From: Enoplolaimus lenunculus
Taxonomy: Eukaryota > Nematoda > Enoplea > Enoplida > Thoracostomopsidae
NCBI GenBank assembly: GCA_030248215.1
Contig: JASANG010002198.1
Location: 1-64,000 of the forward strand
Direction: 5' to 3'
DNA: 64,000 nt
The position numbers and the translations under genes were made by a program. Below are positions 20,300 to 33,290 of this stretch, piece by piece (position 1 is the first letter of the stretch; the number at the start of each line of letters is the position of its first letter). The notes beneath the pieces are model-generated. The model saw only the letters and a program-made list of their open reading frames with translations, was not told the origin of the DNA and searched no databases.

Positions 20300-22360
20300 T
20301 AACCAAACGAGAATTATAATTAAGTAATTGACGTGGCCCTCACCAAACGAGAATTATAATTAAGTAATTGACGTGGTCGTCACCAAACGAGAATTATATT
20401 TAAGTAATTGACGTGGCCCTCACCAAACGAGAATTATAATTAAGTAATTGACGTGGCCCTAACCTAACGAGAATTATAATTAAGTAATTGACGTGGCCCT
20501 CACCAAACGAGAATTATAATTAAGTAATTGACGTGGCCCTCACCAAACGAGAATTATAATTAAGTAATTGACGTGGCCCTCACCAGAGAATTATACTTAA
20601 GTAATTGACGTGGCCCTTACCGAACGAGAATTATACTTAAGTAATTGACGTGGCCCTCACCTAAGTAGAATTATTATTAAGTAATTTACGTGGCCCTCAC
20701 CTAACGAGAATTATTTATTAAGTAATTGACGTGGCCCTCACCAAACGAGAATTATACTTATGTAATTGACGTGGCCCTCACCAAACGAGAATTATAATTA
20801 AGTAATTGACGTTGCCCTCACCAAACGAGGAATTATACTTTAAGTAATTGACGTGGCCCTCACCAAACGAGAATTATACTTAAGTAATTGACGTGGCCCT
20901 CACCAAACGAGAATTATACTTAAGTAATTGACGTGGCCGTCACCAAACGAGAATTATACTTAAGTAATTGACGTGGCCCTCACCAAACGAGAATTATACT
21001 TAAGTAATTGACGTGGCCCTCACCAAACGAGAATTATAATTAAGTAATTGACGTGGCCCTCACCAAACGAGAATTATAATTAAGTAATTCACGTGGCCCT
21101 CACCAAACGAGAATTATAATTAAGTAATTGACGTGGCCCTCACCAAACGAGAATTATAATTAAGTAATTGACGTGGCCCTCACCAAACGAGAATTATAAT
21201 TAAGTAATTGACGTGGTCCTCACCAAACGAGAATTATAATTAAGTAATTGACGTGGCCCTCACCAAACGAGAATTATAATTAAGTAATTGACGTGGCCCT
21301 AACCAAACGAGAATTATAATTAAGTAATTGACGTGGCCCTCACCAAACGAGAATTATACTTAAGTAATTGACGTTGCCCTCACCAAACGAGAATTATACT
21401 TAAGTAATTGACGTGGCCCTCACCAAACGAGAATTATACTTAAGTAATTGACTTGGCCGTCACCAAACGAGAATTATACTTAAGTAATTGAAGTGGCCGT
21501 CACCAAACGAGAATTATACTTAAGTAATTGACGTGGTCCTCACCAAACGAGAATTATAATTAAGTAATTGACGTGGCCCTCACCAAACGAGAATTATAAT
21601 TAAGTAATTGACGTGGCCCTCACCAAACGAGAATTATAATTAAGTAATTGACGTGGCCCTCACCAAACGAGAATTATAATTAAGTAATTGACGTGGCCCT
21701 CACCAAACGAGAATTATAATTAAGTAATTGACGTGGCCCTCACCAAACTAGAATCATAATTAAGTAATTGACGTGGCCCTCACCAAACGAGAATTATAAT
21801 TAAGTAATTGACGTGGCCCTCACCAAACGAGAATTATAATTAAGTAATTGACGTGGCCCTCACCAAACGAGAATTATAATTAAGTAATTGACGTGGCCCT
21901 AACCAAACGAGAATTATAATTAAGTAATTGACGTGGCCCTCACCAAACGAGAATTATAATTAAGTAATTGACGTGGTCGTCACCAAACGAGAATTATATT
22001 TAAGTAATTGACGTGGCCCTCACCAAACGAGAATTATAATTAAGTAATTGACGTGGCCCTCACCAAACGATAATTATAATTAAGTAATTGACGTGGCCCT
22101 CACCAAACGAGAATTATAATTAAGTAATTGACGTGGCCCTCACCAAACGAGAATTATAATTAAGTAATTGACGTGGCCCTCACCAGAGAATTATACTTAA
22201 GTAATTGACGTGGCCCTTACCGAACGAGAATTATACTTAAGTAATTGACGTGGCCCTCACCAAACGAGAATTATACTTAAGTAATTGACGTGGCCCTCAC
22301 CAAACGAGAATTATAATTAAGTAATTGACGTGGCCCTCACCAAACGAGAATTATACTTAT
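20300..22360. repeat. Higher-order duplication (1600-bp period) within the satellite
   Basis: Diagnostic variants at 20301 (AACCAAACGA), 20371 (ACGTGGTCGT), 20581 (CACCAGAGAA) and 20611 (TGGCCCTTAC) recur at 21901, 21971, 22181 and 22211, each exactly 1600 bases later. ACTTATG variants near 20757 and 22355 extend the match. A related pair (CCCTTACCGAACG, then ACTTATG) also occurs near 19255 and 19397. Confidence 0.85.
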
Positions 22361-25300
22361 GTAATTGACGTGGCCCTCACCAAACGAGAATTATACTTAA
22401 GTAATTGACGTTGCCCTCACCAAACGAGAATTATACTTAAGTAATTGACGTTGCCCTCACCAAACGAGAATTATAATTAAGTAATTGACGTTGCCCTCAC
22501 CAAACGAGAATTATACTTAAGTAATTGACGTGGCCCTCACCAAACGAGAATTATACTTAAGTAATTGACGTTGCCCTCACCAAACGAGAATTATACTTAA
22601 GTAATTGACGTGGCCCTCACCAAACGAGAATTATACTTAAGTAATTGACCTGGCCGTCACCAAACGAGAATTATACTTAAGTAATTAACGTGGCCCTCAC
22701 CAAACGGAGAATTATACTTAAGTAATTGACGTGGCCCTCACCAAACGGTTATACTTAGTAATTGACGTGAGAATTATAATTAAGTAATTGACATCACCCT
22801 TCACCAGAACGAGAATTATAATTAAGTAATTGACGTGGCCCTCACCAAACGAGAATTATAATTAAGTAATTGACGTGGCCCTCACCAACAAATTATAATT
22901 AAGTGACGTGGCCCTCACCGAACAGAGAATTATAATTAAGTACTTGACCGTGGCCCTCACCAAACGAGAATTATAATTAAGTAATTGACGTGGCCCTCAC
23001 CAAACGAGAATTATAATTAAGTAATTGACGTGGCCCTCACCAAACGAGAATTATAATTAAGTAATAGACGTGGACCTCACCAAACGAGAAGTATAATTAA
23101 GTCATTTGACGTGGCCTTCACCAAACGAGAATTATAATTAATTAAATGACGTGGCCCTCACCAAACGAGAATTATAATTAAGTAATTGACGTGGCCCTCA
23201 CCAAACGAGAACTATAATTAAGTAATTGACGTGGCCCTCACCAAACGAAAAAGAATTATAATTAAGTAATTGACGTGGCCCTCACCAAACGAGAAAATTA
23301 TAATTAAGTAATTGACGTGGCCCTAACCAAACGAGAATTATAATTAAGTAATTGACGTGGCCCTCACCAAACGAGAATTATAATTAAGTAATTGACGTGG
23401 CCCTCACCAAACGAGAATTATAATTAAGTAATTGACGTGGCCCTCACCAAACGAGAATTATAATTAAGTAATTGACATGGCCCTCACCAAACGAGAATTA
23501 TAATTAAGTAATTGACGTGGCCCTCACCAAACGAGTTATATAACGCCCTACCAAACTAGAATTATAATTAAGTAATTGACGTGGCCCTCACCAAACGAGA
23601 ATTATACTTAAGTAATTGACATGGCCCTCACCAAACGAGAATTATAATTAAGTAATTGACGTGGCCCTCACCAAACGAGAATTATAATTAAGTAATTGAC
23701 GTGGCCCTCACCAAACAAGAGGAATTATAATTAAGTAATTGACGTGGCCCTCACCCCAAACGGGGAGAATTATAATTAAGTAATTGACGTTGCCCTCACC
23801 AAAAACGAGAATTATAATTAAGTAATTGACGTTGCCCTCACCAAACGAGAATTTATAATTAAGTAATTGACGTTGCCCTCACCAAACGAGAATTATAATT
23901 AAGTAATTGACGTGGCCCTCACCAAAAACGAGAATTATAATTAAGTAATTGACGTGGCCCTCACCAAACGAGAATTATAATTAAGTAATTGTCGTGGACC
24001 TCACCAAACGAGAATTATAATTAAGTAATTGACGTGGCCCTCACCAAACGAGAATTATAATTAAGTAATTGACGTGGCCCTCACCAAACGAGAATTATAA
24101 TTAAGTAATTGACGTGGTCCTCACCAAACGAGAATTATAATTAAGTAATTGACGTGGCCCTCACCAAACGAGAATTATAATTAAGTAATTGACGTGGCCC
24201 TCACCAAACGAGAATTATAATTAAGTAATTGACGTGGCCCTCACCAAACAATTGATCATCTCTCAGCCTAGCCAAGCATCATTGGGAAAATACGGCCCTC
24301 ACCAAACGAGAATTATTATTAAGTATTTGTCGTGGCCCTCACCATACGAGAATTATTATTAAGTAATTGACGTGGCCCTCACCAAACGAGAATTATAATA
24401 ATAATGACTGGCCCTCACCAAACAAAAAAAATAATGACTAGCCCCACCAATCGAAAAACAAAATAACGCCCCACCAAACGATAATATAATACGCCCAAAA
24501 CGAGAATATAATTAAGTAATTGACGTGGCCCTCACCAAACGAGAATTATAATTAAGTAATTGACGTGGCCCTCACCAAACGAGAATTATAATTAAGTAAT
24601 TGACGTGGCCCTCACCAAACGAGAATTATAATTAAGTAATTGACGTGGCCCTCACCAAACGAGAATTATAATTAAGTAATTGACGTGGCCCTCACCAAAC
24701 GAGAATTATAATTAAGACGTAATTTGACGTCGGCCCTCACCTAACTAGAATTATAATTTTTTAATTGTCGTTGCCCTCTCCAAACGAGAATTATAATTAT
24801 GTAATTGACGTGGGCCTTACCTATCGAGAATTATAATTAAGTAATTGACGTGGCCCTCACCAAACGAGAATTATACTTAAGTAATTGACGTGGCCCTCAC
24901 CAAACGAGAATTATACTTAAGTAATTGACGTGGCCCTCACCAAACGAGAATTATAATTAAGTAATTGACGTGGCCCTCACCAAACGAGAATTATAATTAA
25001 GTAATTGACGTGGCCCCCCTCACCAAACTATCGCTACTAATTATATTTATGTAATTGACGTGGCCCTCACCAAACGAGAATTATACTTAAGTAATGCTTA
25101 GCCCTCACCAAAACGATGAATTAACTTAAGTAATTGACGTTGCCCTCACCAAACGAGAATTATAATTAAGTAATTGACGGCTGCCTCTCACCAAACGAGA
25201 ATTATACTTAAGTAATTGACGTGGACCTCACCAAACGAGAATTATACTTACGTAATTGACGTGCCCTCACCAAACGAGAATTATAATTAAGTAATTGACG

Positions 25301-27440
25301 TGGCCCTCACCAAACGATAATTATAATTAAGTAATTGACGTGGCCCTCACCAAACGAGAATTATAATTAAGTAATTGACGTGGCCCTCACCAAACGAGAA
25401 TTATAATTAAGTAATTGACGTGGCCCTCACCAAACGAGAATTATAATTAAGTAATTGACGTGGCCCTCACCAAACGAGAATTATAATTAAGTAATTGACG
25501 TGGCCCTCACCAAACTATAATTATAATTAAGTAATTGACGTGGCCCTCACCAAACGAGAATTATAATTAAGTAATTGACGTGGCCCTCACCAAACGAGAA
25601 TTATAATTAAGTAATTGACGTGGCCCTCACCAAACGAGAATTATAATTAAGTAATTGACGTGGCCCTAACCAAACGAGAATTATAATTAAGTAATTGACG
25701 TGGCCCTCACCAAACGAGAATTATAATTAAGTAATTGACGTGGTCGTCACCAAACGAGAATTATAATTAAGTAATTGACGTGGCCCTCACCAAACGAGAA
25801 TTATAATTAAGTAATTGACGTGGCCCTCACCAAACGAGAATTATAATTAAGTAATTGACGTGGCCCTCACCAAACGAGAATTATAATTAAGTAATTGACG
25901 TGGCCCTCACCAAACGATAATTATAATTAAGTAATTGACGTGGCCCTCACCAAACGAGAATTATAATTAAGTAATTGACGTGGCCCTCACCAAACGAGAA
26001 TTATAATTAAGTAATTGACGTGGCCCTCACCAAACGAGAATTATAATTAAGTAATTGACGTGGCCCTCACCAAACGAGAATTATACTTAAGTAATTGACG
26101 TGGCCCTCACCAAACGAGAATTATAATTAAGTAATTGACGTGGCCCTCACCAAACGAGAATTATAATTAAGTAATTGACGTGGCCCTCACCAAACGATAA
26201 TTATAATTAAGTAATTGACGTGGCCCCTCACCAAACGAGAATTATAATTAAGTAATTGACGTGGCCCTCACCAAACGATAATTATACTTAAGTAATTGAC
26301 GTGGCCCTAACAAAACGAGAATTATAATTAAGTAATTGACGTCGCCCTAACCAAACGATGATTATAATTAAGTAATTGACGTGGCCCTCACCAAACGAGA
26401 ATTATAATTAAGTAATTGACGTGGCCCTCACCAAACGAGAATTATAATTAAGTAATTGACGTGGCCGTCACCAAACGAGAATTATACTTAAGTAATTGAC
26501 GTGGCCCTCACCAAACGAGAATTATACTTAAGTAATTGACGTGGCCCTCACCAAACGAGAATTATACTTAAGTAATTGACGTGGCCGTCACCAAACGAGA
26601 ATTATACTTAAGTAATTGACGTGGCCGTCACCAAACGAGAATTATACTTAAGTAATTGACGTGGCCCTCACCAAACGAGAATTATAATTAAGTAATTGAC
26701 GTGGCCCTCACCAAACGAGAATTATAATTAAGTAATTGACGTGGCCCTCACCAAACGATAATTATAATTAAGTAATTGACGTGGCCCTCACCAAACGAGA
26801 ATTATAATTAAGTAATTGACGTGGCCCTCACCAAACGAGAATTATACTTAAGTAATTGACGTGGCCCTCACCAAACGAGAATTATAATTAAGTAATTGAC
26901 GTGGCCCTCACCAAACGATAATTATAATTAAGTAATTGACGTGGCCCTCACCAAACGATAATTATAATTAAGTAATTGACGTGGCCCTCACCAAACGAGA
27001 ATTATAATTAAGTAATTGACGTGGCCCTCACCAAACGAGAATTATAATTAAGTAATTGACGTGGCCCTTACCAAACGAGAATTATAATTAAGTAATTGAC
27101 GTGGCCGTCACCAAACGAGAATTATAATTAAGTAATTGACGTGGCCGTCACCAAACGAGAATTATAATTAAGTAATTGACGTGGCCCTCACCAAACGAGA
27201 ATTATAATTAAGTAATTGACGTGGCCCTCACCAAACGAGAATTATAATTAAGTAATTGACGTGGCCCTCACCAAACGAGAATTATAATTAAGTAATTGGC
27301 GTGGCCCTAACCAAACCAGAATTATAATTAAGTAATTTACGTGGCCCTCACCAAACGAGAATTATAATTAAGTAATTGACGTGGCCGTCACCAAACGAGA
27401 ATTATACTTAAGTAATTGACGTGGCCGTCACCAACTGAGA

Positions 27441-28351
27441 ATACTGGTTACGCTTATTACGTAACATTTGCGTATCGGCAACGTTTATAATGTGAGGCTC
27501 AAAGATGGAACGTTTTGTCTCCTGGAATTACAGGAAAGACTAGACAAAAAAGCAGATTTAGCAGCATTTAAAATAACTTGCATGTGTCGAGGTTAAAAAT
27601 TAATCTTTTTGCATAATGGTATACTCTAATACTGAACTAAAGTTCTTATTGGTACGTCCCTGCTGCATATATGCGTATGTATTTTGTCGTGGTCAAAATA
27701 AGCATTGTTCATCCCTTGTGATTGGCGTTTATTTTTCACTATTGACTGCTTATGCTTAATCTTTTGAACATAACTGCGAACACGAACCGGAATCGTTTTC
27801 AGTTTTATCATACGATGTAGTGGGCGAAATTGGGCATAAACTTGAATGGAGGATTAGGTGTGCAAGTAAACTAAGAGCTCGTGTAGTTGTTGTCGTATTT
27901 GCGTTTGAAGGCTAATATTTTGTTTGTGAAGAAATTCGTGCTCGTTTAGTCGGCAACATTATTGACTCACCGTTTTGGTTGAAAGATGTCTTGTTTTGGC
28001 TCAGTGTATGTGAAGGTTTTGAAAATTTTCTGCGCTTCAGTGTTTTATCGCGGATTTGTTTTTGATTTTTTTTATAAAATTGAGTGTATGGTTTACACGT
28101 AGTGTTACACAAAACAAAACGTATATATACATATATTATATACATATTATATATATATTGTTTTTTGTTAGTATAGTTTCTAAGAGTCTAGTTATGTAAA
28201 AGTAAACCATTTTGAGTTTAAACAACGTTTACCACTAATTTTTCCAGATATTCGAAGATGCTTCGTATTAGAAAATACAAAAAATACAAAGCGATCACGT
28301 TGTTATTTTTTGAATATTGAAGCATTATAAATTTGTTTAGGTTTTATATTA
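27441..28351. other. Unique AT-rich sequence right of the satellite
   Basis: The last monomer dissolves at about 27440. What follows is AT-rich with an alternating TA microsatellite at about 28122-28163 and no exon that I can support. Short minus-strand frames here have no recognisable content. Confidence 0.5.
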
Positions 28352-28496
28352 AGGGTTGCGCTATATTCGCTCCGTGTCGCCGGACGCCACCGAACGGCAC
28401 GGTAAAAATTTTGCCGGGCGCTGCCCGGCGTGTGCAACTAAAAATTACCGCGCGGCGACGCGCGCCGACGTTCGGCTTAAAGTATAGCGAAACCCT
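28352..28496. repeat. GC-rich MITE-like element
   Basis: Ends are AGGGTTGCGCTATA and, reverse-complemented, AGGGTTTCGCTATA. The 145-bp interior is strikingly GC-rich (GCCGGGCGCTGCCCGGC hairpin, CGCGCGGCGACGCGCG) in AT-rich surroundings. A related start, AAGGGTTGCGGTATTC, occurs at about 43512. Confidence 0.6.
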
Positions 28497-28514
28497 AAAT
28501 GTTTCGGAAATTGT

Positions 28515-28582
28515 GAACCAATCGAAACGATGCATTTGTTTGATGCGCAACCAATCAAAACGGTGCCTTTGTTTGGTTCGCA
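28515..28582 (+). repeat. Two-copy 33-bp tandem repeat
   Basis: GAACCAATCGAAACGATGC and the following GCAACCAATCAAAACGGTGC, each continuing into a TTTGTTTG segment, are diverged tandem copies right next to the GC-rich element. Confidence 0.5.
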
Positions 28583-29352
28583 AACTGACATATCGCTAAC
28601 TGTGCACTTATTATATATATGTACAATAGGTGGTTTTGAGTAAGGGAGTTTTGTATTTACATTGATAATAGCTCTTAGTTTCACGGTAGTGACATTTGTT
28701 TTAGCACAAGATGCGAAAGAGCGCTAAAATCAAAATCTTCGATCGCACCTTTGTTGACAGATCGGGCTGGGCTGGGGCGTGTATTTTCAAATGTGTATAG
28801 CGCCTATCAACAGTTGTTGATTGGTTTTGTAACTGTCGAAACAATGAATACTAAGGTTGGAAATTCAGGACATTTTTCGCATTTAATTTGTTCTAGTTGT
28901 GTATCAACTTTGAGGTGGATAATTGTTTGAATTCGACGGTTTGAATACATCGCTAACAGCATGGGTCTACGTACAAAGGAAATGTTTGTGAAGGACAGGA
29001 CTGGCTTCTTAAGATACCTAAATTACTGTGTTTTGCAAAACAATTCGGACGCTTCATTCGTGTAAATTTGGCTGTTGACGTTTTGTTGTGTAAATTGGGG
29101 GTTTACTGTTTTCCAAAATGCGTATTAAAAGTAACAGTTTAAACTCAGGTTGAAAAGAAAGACTTTGGTTTAGACTAGAAATCTCCGTGGGCCAGGCCTT
29201 TACCCGGGGCCGGGGCCAGCAACACATACTAAATTTCAAATTTTATGTAACTTTTGCGTGAGCATGTGCCTGGGAGCATGGTACCGTTTTTATTATATCG
29301 CGTCGCGCCACATTTTGTTGATACTCGCATGTTGTGAACTTACTGTTAATGC

Positions 29353-29719
29353 TAGGGTGCAACCGGAATTACAATTTATCGGAACCGGAATTTGAAAAAG
29401 TTACATGAAACGGAACCGAAACCGAAAAAAGAAAAATACATGCCACCGAAATATTAGTTTTAATTTTTTTGCTATATAATTTTTTAAATAACCTTAGTTG
29501 GAGATGGATATTCACTTTATTTGCTGTATTTTAGATTTATCTTCGACGGTTTATTTTCGGCGATTATGTTTACATACTATACTAATAAAATCTGTTTTTT
29601 ATCGTCACTTTTTACCAAAATATCTTAACTTGCAACGACCAAATTTTAATATCGGAATTTTAATTCCGGTAAAAATTTACCAAAACCGTAACCAGAACCG
29701 GAATTCCGGTTGCACCCTG
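29353..29719. mobile_element. hAT-like non-autonomous element, family A, complete
   Basis: Terminal inverted repeats TAGGGTGCAACCGGAATT and, reverse-complemented at the right end, CAGGGTGCAACCGGAATTC. It is flanked by a perfect 8-bp duplication GTTAATGC at 29345-29352 and 29720-29727. An 8-bp target duplication and a CAGGG-type terminus are hallmarks of the hAT superfamily. The 367-bp interior has no transposase. Confidence 0.85.
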
Positions 29720-30617
29720 GTTAATGCGTTTGTTATTTGCCATGTTGTTACACGCGAATTTTTTAATTCCCATTCTTTGAAAGCCGTTTTAGCAACCTTT
29801 TTCATTTAGCATTCGTGCGGATATGTAAATGTATTTCTGGCACCGTCCATGGTACCGTATAGCCCTAGCCTCGGCCCCGGGACATCTATAGTTTACGCTT
29901 ATGTTAGCCTTTTTCTATATTTAAGCCTGAGCTTAAGCCTATGAGGGAAATGTGTACTTACAAAAGCCTAAACTGGACTGTAGTTTTTGGGTTTTATAAG
30001 CTGATTTGTTAAATCAAATGTTGTGTAAAAACAACTCAACGGGAATCAAGTCCGAGTTTGGATTTGTGTAAACTATGTTGATCAGTATATATATGTATAG
30101 CAGCGCACGGATCATAATCTTCTTTATCAACGGGATCACAAAGTCTTTAGCCGAGCGATATTAAGATATTTTGCAACACAGCAAGCCAAATTACTGTGAT
30201 TTCGTCGTTGCTTATGAATTTAGATATAGGCAAAGTATTGAAGGGAAGGATTGGGAAATTTAATTATGAAAAAACATCGAGTTCCCTATCTTTGAAATTA
30301 TTAAAAATTGCATTTGATTCGCTCGCAAGGTTGCTTCAACCATTTTTAAGTATAACGCACGCCAGTATATGCGCTCCCTTGTATTTAAATAAGCTGCCTA
30401 GGCCATGGTATTTGGGTTGGTACACATAGCTTTGTAGAAGCTGTAATAACTTTTGTGTAGAGAGTGTAATAAAAATTTACTAAGGCATGACATAGAGTGA
30501 GATTATATTTTCTAAGGGTATAACTTTGTAATTTAGGTTATTAATGACAGATTCCATTTTTTATTGATAAAGGTTTAAAACACGCTTGAGTCTGAATTGT
30601 AAAGCAGTGGCGATGAT

Positions 30618-31014
30618 CAGGGTGCGATCGGAAGTCCGATTGAAAACGACTTCCGATTTCGATTTCGATTGCACAATCAATCGGAATCGGAATTTCTTCA
30701 TTTTAATTTTAACGCCTACTTATGATATGTTGTATAAAATTTCTGCATCATTTATCTATTAAATTGTTTTCGATGAGTTAACTTATCAATAATTGATTGT
30801 AGTTTAACTTTACTCAGCCAAAAATGATTTCCACTTTGTTCATGCGACGTTTTTGAGAATCGTTGCCAGCCAACAGACGCCCTAAATCAATATTATACTT
30901 CTTAATACAAATTATCGTTATAGTCACGAAATTTGTAGTTCCGATTCCGGTATAAATTTACTGTTCCTATTCCGATTCCGATTGCGGTATAATCCAGGCC
31001 CGCTTTGCACCCTG
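30618..31014. mobile_element. hAT-like non-autonomous element, family A relative
   Basis: Starts CAGGGTGCGATCGGAAG and ends TTTGCACCCTG. Flanks are GCGATGAT (30610-30617) and GCGATGGT (31015-31022), an 8-bp duplication with one mismatch. The interior has CGATTCCGATT-type subterminal repeats and no coding frame. Confidence 0.8.
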
Positions 31015-31159
31015 GCGATGGTACACAATCGCATTTTATCACCAGTAGTGATAGGTTTTTAAACTCACGAACTGCTGCGGTTACAAATATCAAGCTTTGT
31101 ACAGAAATAGGGTAAATAAATACTGAAAATTGCGATAAATTTCTAAGCTCTCCCCGTTC

Positions 31160-31235
31160 AATGATTTGAAAGTTTCAAGACAAATCATCAACTGGTGATA
31201 AGTGCTACACACATTTTAGAATACGGTAAAAGCAT
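31160..31235. repeat. Fragment related to the ABCF1 intronic element
   Basis: Contains AAGTTTCAAGACAAATCATC, CTGGTGATAAGTGCTAC and AGAATACGG, as in 10030-10100. A further piece lies at 28785-28850. Confidence 0.4.
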
Positions 31236-31737
31236 TAATTTAGAGCACGCGCTTGAGTAAATTGTAAAATCAGGATTTAATAATGATTTTGGGTGGCAAC
31301 TTAAACACTTCTGTTAAAAACTTTTAAAATTAAAACATACAGTTTAAACACACAAAACGGCCCGTGTGCACACTTTTGTCCCAGATTTGGGCTCACGTTG
31401 AGGCTTAAATTAGGAAAATGGTTGTCTAATCCTAAGCCTTAGAGCTTAGCTACTGCTTAGGACAAGTAAGCGTTAACCTTTAATGTTGGGGGAAGTGTAC
31501 AAGAGAGCCCAGCGCGGTTCGGGTTGGTTATAGAACAAATGCTACCGGTATCAAAAACCAAATGTAATGGCCAGAAACACTGTGTCTTGGTGTATTTGCG
31601 TATTTGCCAATTAGCGGTTCTTTGTTCCATCAAAAACAAGTTTTCATTTTCTAAAGTCAATTCAAGGATTTGCAATTTTAAGTACACGAAGAATACATGC
31701 AACACTAACAGTATTGGTTATATATAATATATATTAG

Positions 31738-32217
31738 AGTTGCATCCGGGTCCGTTTCCGGGTTTTCGCTTCCAGAAATTCCGGGTCCGGGTATAACCAA
31801 AATACCAGGACAAAATACCTGATAAAAATTGTTTTATATAGTGATTTTAACATCCAGCGCCTACATTCTGAATAGTAACTGTATCATACCTAAATTAAAT
31901 AGGTTAAATAATTTATCAGATATTTGCACAACCAACGCAAACAGCGTGAAATACATTAGAAACAAAACACTCCTAACATGTTTGTTAAGACAACTATCGT
32001 ATATCGTATGTGGAAGCAAACTGCAGAACGAAAAAAGAAATACTTTTGTTACGATTACGAATGCTTAATTAAGAATGGCTGGAGTGGTCGGGAAACAGAG
32101 ACATGACATGTCTCATTTTAAGTTATTAATTAAACATTTTACTTAAGTTTCCGGTAATGTAGAATAACGTAGCCGGATGTCGATTTTTGCCACCGCCGGA
32201 TAACCGTCTGTACCCTG
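31738..32217. mobile_element. Degenerate family A element
   Basis: The left part TTGCATCCGGGTCCGTTTCC and the right part GCCGGATAACCGTCTGTACCCTG are consistent with decayed family A termini. No clean duplication flanks it. A further fragment (GGTTTGGGTTTGCATTC, CCGGATCCGGGTATT) lies at 32550-32612. Confidence 0.4.
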
Positions 32218-32797
32218 ATTTGCAACAACAATGAGCCATTAGAAATTTTCTTTAATTATTGCACGTAAACCAACTGTACACAGATCCTAAAGACGCAACA
32301 TTTTCTGTGAGATGATGGTGGAATATAATCGAAAAAAAGAAGTTTCCACATTTAACTCAATTGGCACAACGGTTCAGTATATCCTCAAAATAATCGGTAT
32401 CGACATTGTGAAAAAAATTAGGTATCAGCACATCCCTATTAAGGATAGTACGTTGTTTTATGATCTAATTGAAATCAGTTTTGGGGATGACAGTCGCTTC
32501 GCATTGCATACTGTTCATGAATATTTTACACACTGAGCTGCTAGAATTCAGAATACCTAAATCCGAATCCAGGTTTGGGTTTGCATTCTTAAAAATTCCG
32601 GATCCGGGTATTTATTTTTAAATGTTGTAACTCTGTTATATATGTATATATATAAATCATATTTGCTATTTTAAATATGCCAAGAATACATACAACACAA
32701 ACAGTGCAACATTTAATTTGCTTAGATTTTTAAGCTTTTTATGAAATTTAAACTCGTAACTCGCTAAGTGTTTTGTGTTTTGTGTGATATTTTCCAG

Positions 32798-33060
32798 CAT
32801 TGGACATGCGAACTGGTGAGAAGAAATGTGATACTGTCACTGCTGTTGTTGTTGCTGCTGCTGCTACGAGTAGTACTTGCTCAAGCCATATCCAGAGCCA
32901 GAGCCAAGCTAACAATAATCTTGATGTTTTCGTTGAACATGAAAGCCACACACAAAAAAGTAAACTCAAAACTGTTTTTGCTCCTGCATCAAAAACAGTA
33001 CATCAGGATAATGAACATGAGAAGACGAATGTAGTCAATGAAATTATGGATGAATCTTGA
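32798..33060 (+). CDS. Probable coding exon, candidate last exon of the C11orf98-like gene
   Basis: An acceptor TTTTCCAG ends at 32797. The frame then runs 86 codons from the TTG at 32800 to TGA at 33060 (ALDMRTGEKK at the start, NEIMDES at the end) with an Ala/Ser/Gln-rich middle. Joined to the donor at 17268, the phases agree (G then CA gives Ala) and the protein would be 204 residues. The acidic ending ...DES is also how human C11orf98 ends, a weak similarity. The alternative is a terminal exon of another gene. The open frame and acceptor are seen; the join across 15.5 kb is inference. Confidence 0.4.
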
Positions 33061-33079
33061 TTAAATTGTTTATACAAGC

Positions 33080-33290
33080 CAGGGGCGTAGCTGGATTTCA
33101 TTTTGGAAACGGTTTTGATTGCATGTAAAAGTTTTTTTGTGAGTCAACGTTGCGAGCGGAAAGTTTTTGTGACTTTTACGATTCAACTGGTGGTTCGAAA
33201 GCCTGTAAAACTGTATGTTTTGCTTCTTTGCTTAGAATTTTTTGGAGCGGTTATATTCTTATATCCTTCGGTTGTATACTTACGCCCCTG
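33080..33290. mobile_element. Short inverted-repeat element, CAGGGGCGTA type
   Basis: Left end CAGGGGCGTAGCTGG; right end reverse complement CAGGGGCGTAAGTATAC. The 211-bp element lies 20 bases after the stop at 33060. The target duplication is unclear (TACAAG occurs on both sides but not flush). Confidence 0.5.

Larger units (their letters stand above)
18171..27440. repeat. 40-bp satellite array, about 230 copies
   Basis: Head-to-tail monomers of 40 bases built from GAGAATTATAATTAAG, TAATTGACGTGGCCC and TCACCAAAC. Common variants are TATACTTAAG for TATAATTAAG, GTTGCCC for GTGGCCC and CCGTCACC for CCCTCACC. Stop codons fall in every frame, so it encodes nothing. The array is broken by about 45 T at 20196-20241, by a non-repeat insert at about 24249-24292, and by a decayed stretch at 24390-24510. 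Variant monomers recur at exactly 1600-base spacing (40 monomers), which is higher-order structure. If the long gene model holds, the array is intronic. Confidence 0.97.

Noticed and set aside
18171-27440. CRISPR array
   Set aside because: The whole 40-bp unit repeats; there are no unique spacers, no cas genes, and the surroundings are eukaryotic.
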